Assembly (NCBI GenBank): GCA_050633365.1
Contig: JBOEGJ010000002.1
Span: 62,001 to 126,000, forward strand
Direction of reading: 5' to 3'
DNA: 64,000 nt
Source of the DNA: Pseudomaricurvus sp050633365
GTDB lineage: Bacteria; Pseudomonadota; Gammaproteobacteria; Pseudomonadales; Cellvibrionaceae
The first letter of the stretch is position 1; each line of letters begins with the position of its first letter. The translations under genes were made by a program, and so were the position numbers. Under the pieces are notes generated by a model. It made no database searches, was not told the origin of the DNA, and saw only the letters and a program-made list of their open reading frames with translations. This document shows, in pieces, positions 24,438-34,132 of this stretch.

Positions 24438-27209
24438 ATGCAGCAGTTTTCTGAACATCATATTTTGGCCAGAACCAACAGCAAAAAAAAATTGTTTAGA
24501 TCGAAACGTTTTTTACCTACGCCGTTGGTCACAGCCTTATTGAGCAGCCTTGCATTGAGCTTAGGCGGCTGCCACTCCGATCCGTCTACTGCATCTAACT
24601 CGAGCCTTAGTAGCAACTCATCCGATACCGATACCTCGTCGCAAATCGATGCTCAAACTCGAAACGCCATCAAGTCTCAAGCAGAGCTAGTGGACTTCGC
24701 CGAAAAGCTTGAGCTGCACTACCAAGTTATTGACAACCGCCCCACGGAAGATTGTGACCAAAAGATCGCCGACGGCCTGTGCTTTCAAGCGCGGTTGTCT
24801 CTGTCGCTGCCGGAGAATTTTTTGGCAGACAATTGGGCTCTGTACTTTTCACACATGTCTCCAATTCAATGGGCAGATAAGAGTCACTTCACCATTGAAC
24901 ACCTCAACGGTGACTTACACCGACTAAGCCCCAATAAAGAATATCGCGGCTTTAAAAAAGACCAAAAAATACCAATAAACCTTCGGGCAACCTACTGGCA
25001 TCTATCAAAATCAGATGTCATGCCAAACTACTACCTCACCAGCGGAGAATTAACCGCAGTAACCGTCACTTCAACCATGGCTCAAATTGACACCGCCACT
25101 GGGCTGGAGAAACTGCCCCACGCAGGAAATTTCTCCGAGGTTGAATCACAGCTCAAACGCAGCGTTGAAGACGCGTCTGTAGTCGCCACCAGCTCAGTCA
25201 TTTTCGATCAGAGTCCAGAACAAGTTTTGGAGCCACAACAGCTGAAGGCAGAACTCATCCCGACGCCCAAAAGCATCAAGCATCACGATGGCTCTATTTC
25301 TCTAGAAAGCGGTTATCGACTGACAGGAAAAGTGCCCGTAAAATCAGAAATTCAAGCGGCGATCGATGGTCTCTCGACCTTTGGGATTGTGGAGTCTACT
25401 AACGGTATTCCGATTATTTTTGATGAACTTAGTGCAGAAGACGCATCCGATATCAGTCCGTCTGAATCTTACCGCTTAATCATAAACGACGATGCCATCA
25501 AGATTTTCAGCAATCACTCCAACGGCGCTTACTACGCCCTTCGCTCGCTTGAAAGCCTTTTGTTTTCCAATGAAATCCTGCTTCCGTTAGTGGAAATCAT
25601 GGATCAACCACGATTTGCCTTTCGAGGCATGCACCTTGACGTTGCCCGAAATTTCCGCGACAAGCACTATGTTATTGCGCTGTTAGAACAAATGTCGCGC
25701 TACAAACTCAATCGCTTACATCTGCACCTGGGAGATGATGAAGGCTGGCGAGTCGAAATCGATGATCTTCCCGAACTCACACGAGTGGGCTCCAAGCGCT
25801 GCCATGACCCCAGCGAAACTGAATGCCTTATGCCACAGCTTGGCAGCGGCCCCAATCAAAACAGCAGCGCAAACGGCTACTATACCAAGCGCGACTACCA
25901 AGATATTCTACTGGCCGCTCAAGCGCGTCACATCGAGGTCATTCCCTCCTTCGACATGCCCGGCCACTCAAGAGCCGCCGTTGTGTCGATGGAAAGTCGC
26001 TACCAGCGCCTCATGGCCAAAGAGGAAACCATCGAGGCTGAACGTTATCGGTTGATCGATCCACTGGACAAGACTCGCTACCAGTCCATTCAGTTCTACA
26101 ACGACAACACACTCAACGTTTGCTTGGATTCCAGCTATCAATTTGTCGACAAGGTTATTAGTGAAGTTATTGCGCTGCACGAACAAGTCCAAGTACCATT
26201 AACCCGCTACCACATAGGCGCAGATGAAACCGCCGGCGCCTGGATTCAATCCCCGGCCTGCCAATCACTGTTGAATAATCCAGACCTGAATTTGAAAGAT
26301 CACCATGACCTCACCGGCTACTTTGTCGAACGAGTGGCCAAACTGGTCTCTGAAAAAGGCATAGTACCCGCGGGCTGGAATGATGGCATGTCAACCACCG
26401 ACCAAAACAACATGCCCAGCGCCGTGCAGTCCAATGCTTGGACACCGCTATTTTGGGATGGCCATGCTAAAGCTCACGAACAAGCTAATCGCAATTGGCA
26501 AGTTGTTTTATCCATACCCGACGTCACCTATTTTGATTTCCCCTACGCCGTCGACGCGCAAGAGCGCGGCTATTACTGGGCCAGCCGAAACACCAATAGC
26601 CAGCAAGCGTTCGAATTTATGCCGGATAATTTGCCCGCCCACGCGGAAATCTGGACGGACCGACAAAACCTGCCAATGACTCTGGATGATCGACAAACTC
26701 ACTTGCATAAAGGTGTATCCTTTTATGGTCTACAAGGCCATTTGTGGACAGAAACCACTCGGTCGGACTCACAAGCTGACTATATGATATTTCCTCGGTT
26801 GATCGCCTTAGCCGAACGTGCATGGCATAAAGCCGACTGGGAAGTTGACTACAACTATCGAGGGCAACTTTATTCACCGAGCACGAATATTATGTCGGTT
26901 GAGCAAAAACAACAACGCAATGAAGATTGGGTTCGTTTTTCTAATCTACTGACTCAGAAAGAATTTGGAAAGCTGGATCATTACGGCGTTGACTATCGCA
27001 TCCCAACGGTTGGCGGCCGCGTAGACAAGGGAATACTGACAATTCGCTCGCCGTTGCCAGGATTACCGTTGCAGTATCGCATTGATCAACAGCCGTGGAC
27101 GAATTATCAGAAACCTCTATCACTCGACACCCACAAGCTCGAAAGCTTATCGGTACGTGCGCTATCGGCGGATAGACAAAGGGCCGGACGGTCCTTAGAG
27201 CTGTTTTGA
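24438..27209 (+). CDS. GH20 beta-N-acetylhexosaminidase, lipoprotein
   Basis: A 923-residue glycoside hydrolase that releases terminal GlcNAc from chito-oligosaccharides. An arginine/lysine-rich n-region and the segment ALLSSLALSLGGCHSD give a lipobox with Cys45, so it is probably anchored in the outer membrane, periplasmic or surface-facing. Then follow a Ser/Thr-rich linker, an N-terminal carbohydrate-binding-like domain (about 75-245), the GH20b domain (about 270-400), the TIM barrel (RFAFRGMHLDVARNF onward) with the catalytic pair in HIGADE (Asp596, Glu597), and a small C-terminal domain (about 850-923). AGGAG sits before the ATG. It is the last gene of the plus arm of the GlcNAc island. 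Confidence 0.95.
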   Translation: MQQFSEHHILARTNSKKKLFRSKRFLPTPLVTALLSSLALSLGGCHSDPSTASNSSLSSNSSDTDTSSQIDAQTRNAIKSQAELVDFAEKLELHYQVIDNRPTEDCDQKIADGLCFQARLSLSLPENFLADNWALYFSHMSPIQWADKSHFTIEHLNGDLHRLSPNKEYRGFKKDQKIPINLRATYWHLSKSDVMPNYYLTSGELTAVTVTSTMAQIDTATGLEKLPHAGNFSEVESQLKRSVEDASVVATSSVIFDQSPEQVLEPQQLKAELIPTPKSIKHHDGSISLESGYRLTGKVPVKSEIQAAIDGLSTFGIVESTNGIPIIFDELSAEDASDISPSESYRLIINDDAIKIFSNHSNGAYYALRSLESLLFSNEILLPLVEIMDQPRFAFRGMHLDVARNFRDKHYVIALLEQMSRYKLNRLHLHLGDDEGWRVEIDDLPELTRVGSKRCHDPSETECLMPQLGSGPNQNSSANGYYTKRDYQDILLAAQARHIEVIPSFDMPGHSRAAVVSMESRYQRLMAKEETIEAERYRLIDPLDKTRYQSIQFYNDNTLNVCLDSSYQFVDKVISEVIALHEQVQVPLTRYHIGADETAGAWIQSPACQSLLNNPDLNLKDHHDLTGYFVERVAKLVSEKGIVPAGWNDGMSTTDQNNMPSAVQSNAWTPLFWDGHAKAHEQANRNWQVVLSIPDVTYFDFPYAVDAQERGYYWASRNTNSQQAFEFMPDNLPAHAEIWTDRQNLPMTLDDRQTHLHKGVSFYGLQGHLWTETTRSDSQADYMIFPRLIALAERAWHKADWEVDYNYRGQLYSPSTNIMSVEQKQQRNEDWVRFSNLLTQKEFGKLDHYGVDYRIPTVGGRVDKGILTIRSPLPGLPLQYRIDQQPWTNYQKPLSLDTHKLESLSVRALSADRQRAGRSLELF

Positions 27210-27264
27210 ATCAAAGGTAAAGCGGTCGAAAAGATGACCAAAGAAAATTCGATAAATGATGGGT

Positions 27265-27294
27265 AAAAAAGGGGGCAAACACAGTGTTTGCCCA
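27265..27294 (-). terminator. Terminator of the minus-strand GlcNAc arm
   Basis: GGGCAAAC (27274-27281) and GTTTGCCC (27287-27294) pair around a 5-nt loop. On the minus strand the stem is followed by a T-run (A-run just before 27272). It sits 40 bp after the halogenase-like gene stop, between the two converging arms. Confidence 0.85.
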
Positions 27295-27335
27295 AAAGAC
27301 CCTTAACGGACATAAATAATGAATCAAAAGGCGGG

Positions 27336-28841
27336 TTAACGAGTACCGCGTAACGCCAACCAACGCCGACTATGTGGCTCAAAATTCTCGCTAATCTGTT
27401 CACAAAGCTGACGAGCCTCAGCCGCGGCGCGAGTAAACTTAGGAGCACAATCCCTTTGATCAGGGAAATAGCCCATTCCAGAAAAGATACAATACCAAGA
27501 CGGCCTCATATAAGACTGCGCGGTTCTTTCAAGCGTTAAGCGTTGATCAAAATCACCGCCATCCTGCCAGCATTCCATAATGCGCTGTAGGCTGTCTGAT
27601 ACCGATGCAGCTTCACGATTATCAATCCAATACTGAGTATCGCTACGGGCATTAAGTCGATAGTGAAGCGCCACGTAATCTTTGACGCCATCGAAAGACT
27701 TGTTCACCAATCGATTAAAATCATCTCGATAACGATCCGAAAATTCACCTTTCTCAAAATTTTCAATAAATTGTTCAATCGTATACTGAATTAATCCAAT
27801 CGCCGTAGCCTCAAGTGGTTCGATAAACCCCTGAGACAACCCTGCCGCCACACAATTGCCAAACCAATGCTGCTCCACTCGACCAATACGCATCTTTAAG
27901 TGTTTTGCATCGGCTCCAACTGCGCCTTCGCCGAGCTTATTCCGTAGCTCCTGCTCAGCCTGTTCTGCCGTTTGGTATTGAGATGAATAAACGTAACCAT
28001 TGCCATAGCGATGCGTCAGCGGAATCTTCCACATCCAGCCGTTACTGGCCGCAATAGAAACCGTTTCCGAAGGTAATGCGTCATCAGCCTCAAGCGGCGT
28101 AGGAATCGCTACTGCAGAGTCATTAAAAAGAGTGTCCGCATAGGAAATAAACGGCTGCTTTAACGTCTTACCAACGAGTACGGAAGCAAAACCACTGCAA
28201 TCAAAAAAGAGGTCGGCGTGTAAATTCCCATGACTTTTTGTTTTCAGATGTTCAATCGTTTGCGTATCGACCTTACTCACCTCGGTGACCGTGTCGACAA
28301 CATGCTCTACACCTCTCTCCTGAGCGAATCGCTTAAGAAACGTTGCCAGCAATCCAGCATCGAAATGATAAGCGTAGTCGTGCTCAAACCCAAGCTTATC
28401 CAGAGCAATCGGCGCGCGTTTTTGTCGAGCCAGTGTAGCCGCCACAAAATAGTCATCAGGGTGACAAGCAATCGACTTTCCTCGACGACGTTTATTGCAA
28501 CTACTAAAAAAGTTGCCCGCAGGCTCTAAATCTAATTGAGAAAAAAACGGATGAAAGTAGCTGGGAGCACTTGCCTTTCCCGACCACCCAGGAAAACTAA
28601 TACCGCACTTATAAGTGGCGTTGCAGGCAGGCATCCACTGCGACTCCTCGATACCGAGTGTCCTAAAAAACTGCCGCATATAGGGTGTTGAACCCTCACC
28701 CACACCAACCGTGTCAATATCGTTGGACTCAATCACGGTAACCTGTGTCGAAGCCCCCCAGGCATGATTGAGTAGACATGCAGCCATCCATCCCGCAGTG
28801 CCACCACCGAGCACAATGATTTTCTGGGGTTTCGCCATCAT
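27336..28841 (-). CDS. Flavin-dependent (tryptophan) halogenase-family protein
   Basis: A 501-residue FAD-binding protein of the tryptophan halogenase family. The N-terminal nucleotide motif is VLGGGTAGWMAACLL. The family halogenase motif WxWxIP is present as GWMWKIPL near residue 268. Lys78 in NATYKCGISFPGW aligns with the catalytic Lys of PrnA, and the conserved FIEPLEATAI block is intact. Such genes are common beside TonB receptors in polysaccharide-use loci of marine bacteria and Xanthomonas, where the substrate is not known; true tryptophan chlorination is unlikely here. Two ATGs lie in tandem, and GGAG is better spaced for the second (28838). It is the last gene of the receptor-kinase-permease operon, 13 bp after the permease. 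Confidence 0.9.
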   Translation of the reverse strand: MMAKPQKIIVLGGGTAGWMAACLLNHAWGASTQVTVIESNDIDTVGVGEGSTPYMRQFFRTLGIEESQWMPACNATYKCGISFPGWSGKASAPSYFHPFFSQLDLEPAGNFFSSCNKRRRGKSIACHPDDYFVAATLARQKRAPIALDKLGFEHDYAYHFDAGLLATFLKRFAQERGVEHVVDTVTEVSKVDTQTIEHLKTKSHGNLHADLFFDCSGFASVLVGKTLKQPFISYADTLFNDSAVAIPTPLEADDALPSETVSIAASNGWMWKIPLTHRYGNGYVYSSQYQTAEQAEQELRNKLGEGAVGADAKHLKMRIGRVEQHWFGNCVAAGLSQGFIEPLEATAIGLIQYTIEQFIENFEKGEFSDRYRDDFNRLVNKSFDGVKDYVALHYRLNARSDTQYWIDNREAASVSDSLQRIMECWQDGGDFDQRLTLERTAQSYMRPSWYCIFSGMGYFPDQRDCAPKFTRAAAEARQLCEQISENFEPHSRRWLALRGTR

Positions 28842-28854
28842 TTAACTCCGAAGC

Positions 28855-30171
28855 CTAACGCCAGCTGGATTTCTTGTGCCCGCTAAGCGCGTAGTAGAGA
28901 ATAAACAGGTAACAAGGAATCATCACCCAATAAGCACCTTGCGCATCCCCGCTTGTATCCGCAACAGCCCCGTAGGCAAATGGAAAGATTGCACCGCCAG
29001 AGATGGCCATAATCAACATTGCCGAGCCAGTTGAGGTGAGCGCCCCTAAACCGGCAAGCGCCATGGGCCAAATCGCTGGCCACACCAGAGCATTGGCAAA
29101 TCCTAGCAACGCGACAAATAGTACAGCGTTGGGAATTGCTGGTGCGCCGCTCCAGGCGAAAGCAAAATTCCAAAGCCCATAGCTTTCACCGCTACCAGTG
29201 ATAACTAGCAGCGAAAGTACGACACCTAATACTGCGGATATCACCAATGCGGTTTCTTGACGAATCCAACGCGGTATCGCGAGCATTCCTAGCAGATACG
29301 CCACAACCATAAAGACCATAGTGTACGAGGTAAGCTGACCAAAGTTCTCTACCCCTAGCTCTTTGCCGAACAAACCAATGGTATCTCCGGCAATCACCTC
29401 TACACCGACGTAGAAAAACAAGGCAACGACGCCAAGAATAAGCCGAGGATGAGAGAAAACACTTTGATATTCCGACGCAGCCTCGTCTTTTTCCAATTCA
29501 ATTTCCGGCAGAGGGGCTAAGTGAACAAACACCGCCAAGGCTATCAACATAATGGCCATTGCCAAATAGGGAGTAACCAACCGAGAGGAAAGCTCATCAA
29601 GCGCTATCGCCCTATCAGCCTCACCCAATAACGCCATTGACGCCTCAGAAAACTGAGACATATCACTCAAAATAAAAGCGGTAAAAACCAGCGGCGCAAC
29701 AATTCCCGCCGCTTTATTCAACAATCCCATTAAGCTAATCCGCACTGCGGCGGTTTCGTGGGGGCCTATATGAACAATGTAGGGGTTCGATGCGGTTTGC
29801 AAAATTGTTAGGCCCGTCCCAAGAATAAATAGACCGAGCAAAAACACGCTAAACGCTCTCATCTCTGCGGCCGGAATAAAAATTAGCGAGCCCGCCACCA
29901 TAATCACAAGCCCCAACACCATTCCACGCTTATAACCTGTTCGCCGCAAAATCAGTGACATGGGCAGTGCCATCACCGTGTACGAAATATAGAAAGCCAT
30001 TGTAACTAGGTAGGCCTGCATGTGACTCAACTCACACGCGATCTGTAAAAAGGGTATTAACGAACCATTAAGCCAAGTGACAAAGCCGAAGATAAAAAAT
30101 AGAGTACCGACAATTGCCATCGGCCCCATACTAGATTTTTGTGACTGAGCTTGGGCCATAGAGGACTCCAT
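28855..30171 (-). CDS. nagP: Sugar permease of the FucP/NagP MFS family, likely for GlcNAc
   Basis: A 438-residue inner-membrane transporter with about 12 helices. The opening MGPMAIVGTLFFIFGFVTWLNGSLIPFLQ is the FucP/NagP signature, and GLTILQTASNPYI is the conserved helix-4/5 block. The Asn and Asp/Glu residues in these helices support proton symport. Substrate assignment to N-acetylglucosamine rests on the neighbours (kinase, nagA, nagB, GH20) and on NagP being the GlcNAc permease in Shewanella and Xanthomonas. The ATG at 30171 has a strong GAGGTGA site five bases upstream, so the in-frame GTG at 30180 is rejected. The long central loop (ELEKDEAASEYQ) is cytoplasmic. Confidence 0.9.
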   Translation of the reverse strand: MESSMAQAQSQKSSMGPMAIVGTLFFIFGFVTWLNGSLIPFLQIACELSHMQAYLVTMAFYISYTVMALPMSLILRRTGYKRGMVLGLVIMVAGSLIFIPAAEMRAFSVFLLGLFILGTGLTILQTASNPYIVHIGPHETAAVRISLMGLLNKAAGIVAPLVFTAFILSDMSQFSEASMALLGEADRAIALDELSSRLVTPYLAMAIMLIALAVFVHLAPLPEIELEKDEAASEYQSVFSHPRLILGVVALFFYVGVEVIAGDTIGLFGKELGVENFGQLTSYTMVFMVVAYLLGMLAIPRWIRQETALVISAVLGVVLSLLVITGSGESYGLWNFAFAWSGAPAIPNAVLFVALLGFANALVWPAIWPMALAGLGALTSTGSAMLIMAISGGAIFPFAYGAVADTSGDAQGAYWVMIPCYLFILYYALSGHKKSSWR

Positions 30172-30217
30172 TATTCTCACCTCGTTATTGTTTTGTTTTT
30201 GTAATAATGAAAAATCA

Positions 30218-31129
30218 CTAAGCGACTACACCTGATAATTCACATTGCTGTTGCTGGCGAGCAAAATATACGGCGCCCATCTCAGGCTGATCCAACGGCG
30301 CCTCGATACGCTTCACAACATCTTCGTCCAACCAAGTCGATAATGGGCCAGAGATCCCGCCGATCAAGGATAATCGTGGAGGATCCATCACCAACAACTT
30401 TCTTGCCAACGCAGAAACATACTCAGCGGCACTAGAAACAATATTTATCGCAACTTCGTCTCCGCTTTCGGCCGCTTTAATCACACTCGGCGCCAACTTT
30501 GCAAAATCTGACGAAGACGATTTACTTAGCCTCTCAATAATTTCCAGCCCCGACACTTGATAGATATCAGTCACAGCCTGAGTAAGCTGTGTGGGAACAG
30601 ACAATCCATCGGCCGCCGTCAATACCGACTTGATCGCTTTCAGGCCCATCCAGGCACCACTGCCTTTGTCGCCCAACAAGAATCCGTGACCACCTAAACT
30701 AACAGACTTTCCATCTACGGTAGAAAACCCGCAGGAACCAGTCCCCACCACAATGACAGCTCCATCACCGCCACGATGCGCTCCTAAGCACGCAACATGC
30801 AGATCGGTTGTTAGGTAGCAGCTAGCAAAGGGATGTTGCCAGTTCGCAACCTGCTCGTATAGCCCCGGCAGATTAACGCCAGCCAAGCCCATACCAACAA
30901 CAACTTGTGACAAATCCGTGGAAGACAAGCCAGCACTCTCCATCGCTTGCACAGACGCATCTTCGATGGACTCTAACGTGCGAGATAATCCGTGCAGCGG
31001 GTTCGCAGGTCCAGACAGCCCAGTTCCGATGATATCACCTGCCGATGACACTAGACTGGCGCGACATTTCGAACCACCGCCGTCGACCCCAAGATATAGG
31101 GTTTCAGCATTCTCTTTCGAGGAAGACAT
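30218..31129 (-). CDS. BadF/BadG-type amino-sugar kinase (GlcNAc/GlcN kinase)
   Basis: A 303-residue ASKHA-fold kinase that phosphorylates the imported sugar, giving GlcNAc-6-P for NagA. The phosphate-1 loop is LYLGVDGGGSKCRASL. DLHVACLGAHRGGDGAVIVVGTGSCGF includes phosphate-2, and LGGHGFLLGDKGSGAWMGL is the BadF-family block; the C-terminal RLSLIGGISGPL is the adenosine motif. This family replaces the ROK-type NagK in Shewanella and Xanthomonas amino-sugar loci. Some members prefer glucosamine (GspK), so the exact substrate is open. GAGG seven bases before the ATG fixes the start. It lies 181 bp after the receptor gene. Confidence 0.9.
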   Translation of the reverse strand: MSSSKENAETLYLGVDGGGSKCRASLVSSAGDIIGTGLSGPANPLHGLSRTLESIEDASVQAMESAGLSSTDLSQVVVGMGLAGVNLPGLYEQVANWQHPFASCYLTTDLHVACLGAHRGGDGAVIVVGTGSCGFSTVDGKSVSLGGHGFLLGDKGSGAWMGLKAIKSVLTAADGLSVPTQLTQAVTDIYQVSGLEIIERLSKSSSSDFAKLAPSVIKAAESGDEVAINIVSSAAEYVSALARKLLVMDPPRLSLIGGISGPLSTWLDEDVVKRIEAPLDQPEMGAVYFARQQQQCELSGVVA

Positions 31130-31310
31130 TTAAAAACCTCAGATTCCTTGACTACTATTACAACGTCAAAGAAGTTAAAAACTCTTAACCATTAAACCAT
31201 TTATTTCGATGGTTTTTTCATAGTTGCTTCTATTCACACATCATTTTTGGCGTGAAGGTCAGTGGCAGTCACCGACTGGATCGATGACCACCACAATAGA
31301 TTGCGACCTC

Positions 31311-33992
31311 TTAGAACTTCAAGTTTGCGCCCACGAAGAAGCGTCGACCGTTGTAGATCTGTGTTCCTGTAACTTCAGTACCATTACCTGCGATATAAAC
31401 ATCATCGATAGTCTCATCGGTAATATTCAGCAGTTCCGCACGAATAGTGACATTGTCGGTGAGTGCGTAAGACAACTGCGCATCCCACTGAGTTTGCTCA
31501 TCACCATAAAGCTCGCCATTCTCTTGCAGGGTTTTGAAAAATTCCGAACGGTAGCTGTAGTTCAAGCGTGCAGTAAAACGATCACCTTCATAATAGCCAG
31601 TCGCATTGAAAACATCTTCAGACATCATCGGGAAGGCCACATCACCATCGGTCTGATTGGTATAGGTGTAGTTTGCACCAACACCAAAACCATTGTCGAA
31701 ACTGTATTGCGCATTCAGCTCGACACCTTCAAGGCTGGCTTCTTCACCGTTTTCAAAGGTACTTAGTGCGTTGATAAAAACGCCATTGATGGTTCCGGAC
31801 TTGGTGACACCATAAACATAGTCTTTGATGTCTTTCTGAAACAGGGTTGCACTCACCAAAGAAGCTTCTGACAAATACCATTCAGCTCCGATCTCAAACT
31901 GCTCAGCAACTTCAGGAGAAAGATCAGGGTTACCTGCCGATCCTGAACTGGTCTCTGGCGTCAAATTAACCGCGTAAGACAATGCAAAAGGAGCGGGGCG
32001 AGAGAGAGATTTACCCGCAGCAAACCGAACTAGAATATCTTCGGTCACATCGTAAACAAAGTTCACACTCGGTAAAAAGTTATCGTAAGAACTGTCAGCC
32101 GAAATCGCCTGATCATTATCGATATCCCAGCCGCTTGAAGTCATATCGGTTTCAACGTAGCGGAAACCGAAGTTACCGCGGAATCGATCACCTTCAAAAG
32201 ACGCCATGGCGTAGACAGCTTGAATATCTTCTTCAATTTCATAGGAAGATGTGCGCTCGACTGCTGAGGCTCCTCGACACAATGATGGCCCGCCATCGCT
32301 ACACACCGGCAGAGCGTAGAAAGCGTCCTTCATCAAACCTTGGCTAGGCTTAAAGACAGTCACAGAACTCTGGCTAGTCTCATCGTGATCCACAGTGAAG
32401 GAACCCGTACTGAACGCGCTTGCCCAACCCAAAGATTCGGTTCCGGCGGCCCCACCTTGCATTTCCGATTTAATACGCTGCTGTTCAAAAGATCGCTCGC
32501 GTAACTTGCCACCGAATTTCAATTCATTAATCACACCTAGATCGACGTCTAGCGTGATATCTACTTGAGCGTAATCTTCTTGATCTTCAGTCTCGTTGGT
32601 CTGATCAAAGACACCCGTCAATGCCATTTGATCAGTAGGGTTCGCCAACCAAGCACTGCGAGAGTAATCAATCGAGGGCGCGTTACCACCGGGATTGGAG
32701 AAATCAAAATTCACACGAGCATCTTGTGAATAAGCAAAAAACTCAGTAAAAAAATCGTTATTGGTGCCCTCTCCTGTGGTAGTCCCCACTTGAGCATGAA
32801 TAGTAAATGCATCGCCGATAAACTCGAAATCCAAATCTAGAATTTCAGTTTCCATTACCGAGCCATCTCGATAAATATTATCGAAGGCCATGTGATTTGC
32901 CCAACCGGCTGGATCACCACCGTCTACAGCTAAGCTCGTAACGATACCGTTTTCAACCGTACCTTCAGACACATCGTTTGCCGCAAAAATACCACGAAAC
33001 GGAATCGCAATTAGATTCGAGTTGACGTTATCAGCTTTCATTTCAGAATTGAAATAATGTAAATTGGTACTGATTTGATCAGACGGCGCCCACTGTAAGT
33101 TCACATCAACGCCCGTTCGTTCGCGCTCTTGCTCAAATAGTGCAGAACCAACCCCCCAGGGAATCATGCCCTGCTCTGAAGCACCTGCCGGTGCATTGAA
33201 TGGTGTACCAGGGTTGTCATTAATATTCCAATCACGATCGTACTGAGTGAAATATGCTGGAGTGAACAATTCGGTAGTTTCACGACTGACTGTGCGCTCT
33301 TGCCGAGAGAAGGCGATTAATGCACCAAAGGTCTCTTGCTCATTTTTCCAGCTGTATAGGCCAGAATATGAGGGGTCGGTCTCCTCAGAGAGATCACCGT
33401 ATTGCGCATCGATTGACAGATTGATCGTACCCGAGTCTAGCTCGAGAGGTTTGCGAGTACGTAAAATAACAGTTCCGCCTAAACCGCCCTCATCGATGTC
33501 TGCCTGAGCTGATTTGTATACCTCTACGCCACCGATCATTTCAGGTGATAGCAATTCATAGTTGAAGTTTCGAGTCGCGTCCGCGAGAACAAACCACTGC
33601 GAAGTACCCACCGCTTGGCCGTTTACCAAGGTTAAGTTCTTCGAAGGTTCCATACCGCGAATCGTAACGCCTTGGCCCTCACCAAAATCACGAGAAATGG
33701 CCACACCAGGAATGCGCGCTAAAGACTCAGCAACGTTTTTATCGGGGAATTTGCCAATATCCTCTGAGGTGATTGCATCTACGACAGAATTGGAAAAACG
33801 CTTAACATCCATGCTGCGCTGTAAACTCTGGCGAATGCCAAGTACCTGCACTTCTTCTATTTCACCACTCGCACCATTGTCGCTAGCTTGCTGTGCGAAT
33901 GCAGCACTGGATAACGTCAAAGCACTTAAAGACCCGCAGACCAATGCGGCATGATTGATCGAGCGAATTGCTCTTCTCAAATTTATTACCAT
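31311..33992 (-). CDS. TonB-dependent outer-membrane receptor for chito-oligosaccharides/GlcNAc
   Basis: An 893-residue outer-membrane transporter. The signal peptide ends SSAAFA-QQAS. The TonB-box region EEVQVLGIRQSLQRSMDVKR precedes the plug (SVVDAITSEDIGKFPDKNVAESLARIPGVAI and QGVTIRGM), then a 22-strand barrel ending in IYNGRRFFVGANLKF with a terminal Phe. The layout fits the Xanthomonas/Caulobacter-type carbohydrate TBDR subfamily. The ATG at 33992 has GAGGAG seven bases upstream, and an in-frame GTG at 34007 is rejected. Two identical 12-bp palindromes shared with the nagA promoter lie upstream, so it belongs to the same regulon. Substrate is inferred from that regulon. Confidence 0.93.
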   Translation of the reverse strand: MVINLRRAIRSINHAALVCGSLSALTLSSAAFAQQASDNGASGEIEEVQVLGIRQSLQRSMDVKRFSNSVVDAITSEDIGKFPDKNVAESLARIPGVAISRDFGEGQGVTIRGMEPSKNLTLVNGQAVGTSQWFVLADATRNFNYELLSPEMIGGVEVYKSAQADIDEGGLGGTVILRTRKPLELDSGTINLSIDAQYGDLSEETDPSYSGLYSWKNEQETFGALIAFSRQERTVSRETTELFTPAYFTQYDRDWNINDNPGTPFNAPAGASEQGMIPWGVGSALFEQERERTGVDVNLQWAPSDQISTNLHYFNSEMKADNVNSNLIAIPFRGIFAANDVSEGTVENGIVTSLAVDGGDPAGWANHMAFDNIYRDGSVMETEILDLDFEFIGDAFTIHAQVGTTTGEGTNNDFFTEFFAYSQDARVNFDFSNPGGNAPSIDYSRSAWLANPTDQMALTGVFDQTNETEDQEDYAQVDITLDVDLGVINELKFGGKLRERSFEQQRIKSEMQGGAAGTESLGWASAFSTGSFTVDHDETSQSSVTVFKPSQGLMKDAFYALPVCSDGGPSLCRGASAVERTSSYEIEEDIQAVYAMASFEGDRFRGNFGFRYVETDMTSSGWDIDNDQAISADSSYDNFLPSVNFVYDVTEDILVRFAAGKSLSRPAPFALSYAVNLTPETSSGSAGNPDLSPEVAEQFEIGAEWYLSEASLVSATLFQKDIKDYVYGVTKSGTINGVFINALSTFENGEEASLEGVELNAQYSFDNGFGVGANYTYTNQTDGDVAFPMMSEDVFNATGYYEGDRFTARLNYSYRSEFFKTLQENGELYGDEQTQWDAQLSYALTDNVTIRAELLNITDETIDDVYIAGNGTEVTGTQIYNGRRFFVGANLKF

Positions 33993-34083
33993 GAGTTTTC
34001 TCCTCACCTGGAGTTTATTGTTTCATTACTAATTATTTTTTGTAGGCGATCAACTGTTGTTTGATCTCTTCACCAAACAAGCG

Positions 34084-34095
34084 GACAACGTTGTC
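34084..34095. promoter_or_regulatory. Putative NagR operator, proximal copy before the receptor gene
   Basis: Perfect palindrome GACAACGTTGTC, 35 bp (centre to centre) from the distal copy. It would lie just downstream of the receptor promoter's -10 region, a position where a bound repressor blocks initiation. Confidence 0.85.
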
Positions 34096-34118
34096 TGAAT
34101 GATAAGCTACACCCGAAG

Positions 34119-34132
34119 GACAACGTTGTCAA
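34119..34132 (-). promoter_or_regulatory. Putative NagR operator, distal copy, with overlapping consensus -35
   Basis: Perfect palindrome GACAACGTTGTC at 34119-34130. On the minus strand it is entered by a consensus -35, TTGACA (34127-34132), so operator and -35 share bases, as they do before nagA. Seventeen bases further is the weak -10 candidate TAGCTT. The pair of operators brackets the promoter. Confidence 0.8.

Noticed and set aside
31130..31310. Terminator between the receptor and kinase genes (AAACCAT...ATGGTTT hairpin)
   Set aside because: The stem is short and the T-run lies on the wrong side for the minus-strand operon; read-through to the kinase gene remains likely.
31224..31766. 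180-codon plus-strand frame opposite the TonB receptor gene
   Set aside because: It lies almost wholly antisense to the receptor's 3' end, and its composition mirrors the receptor codons; no family resemblance.
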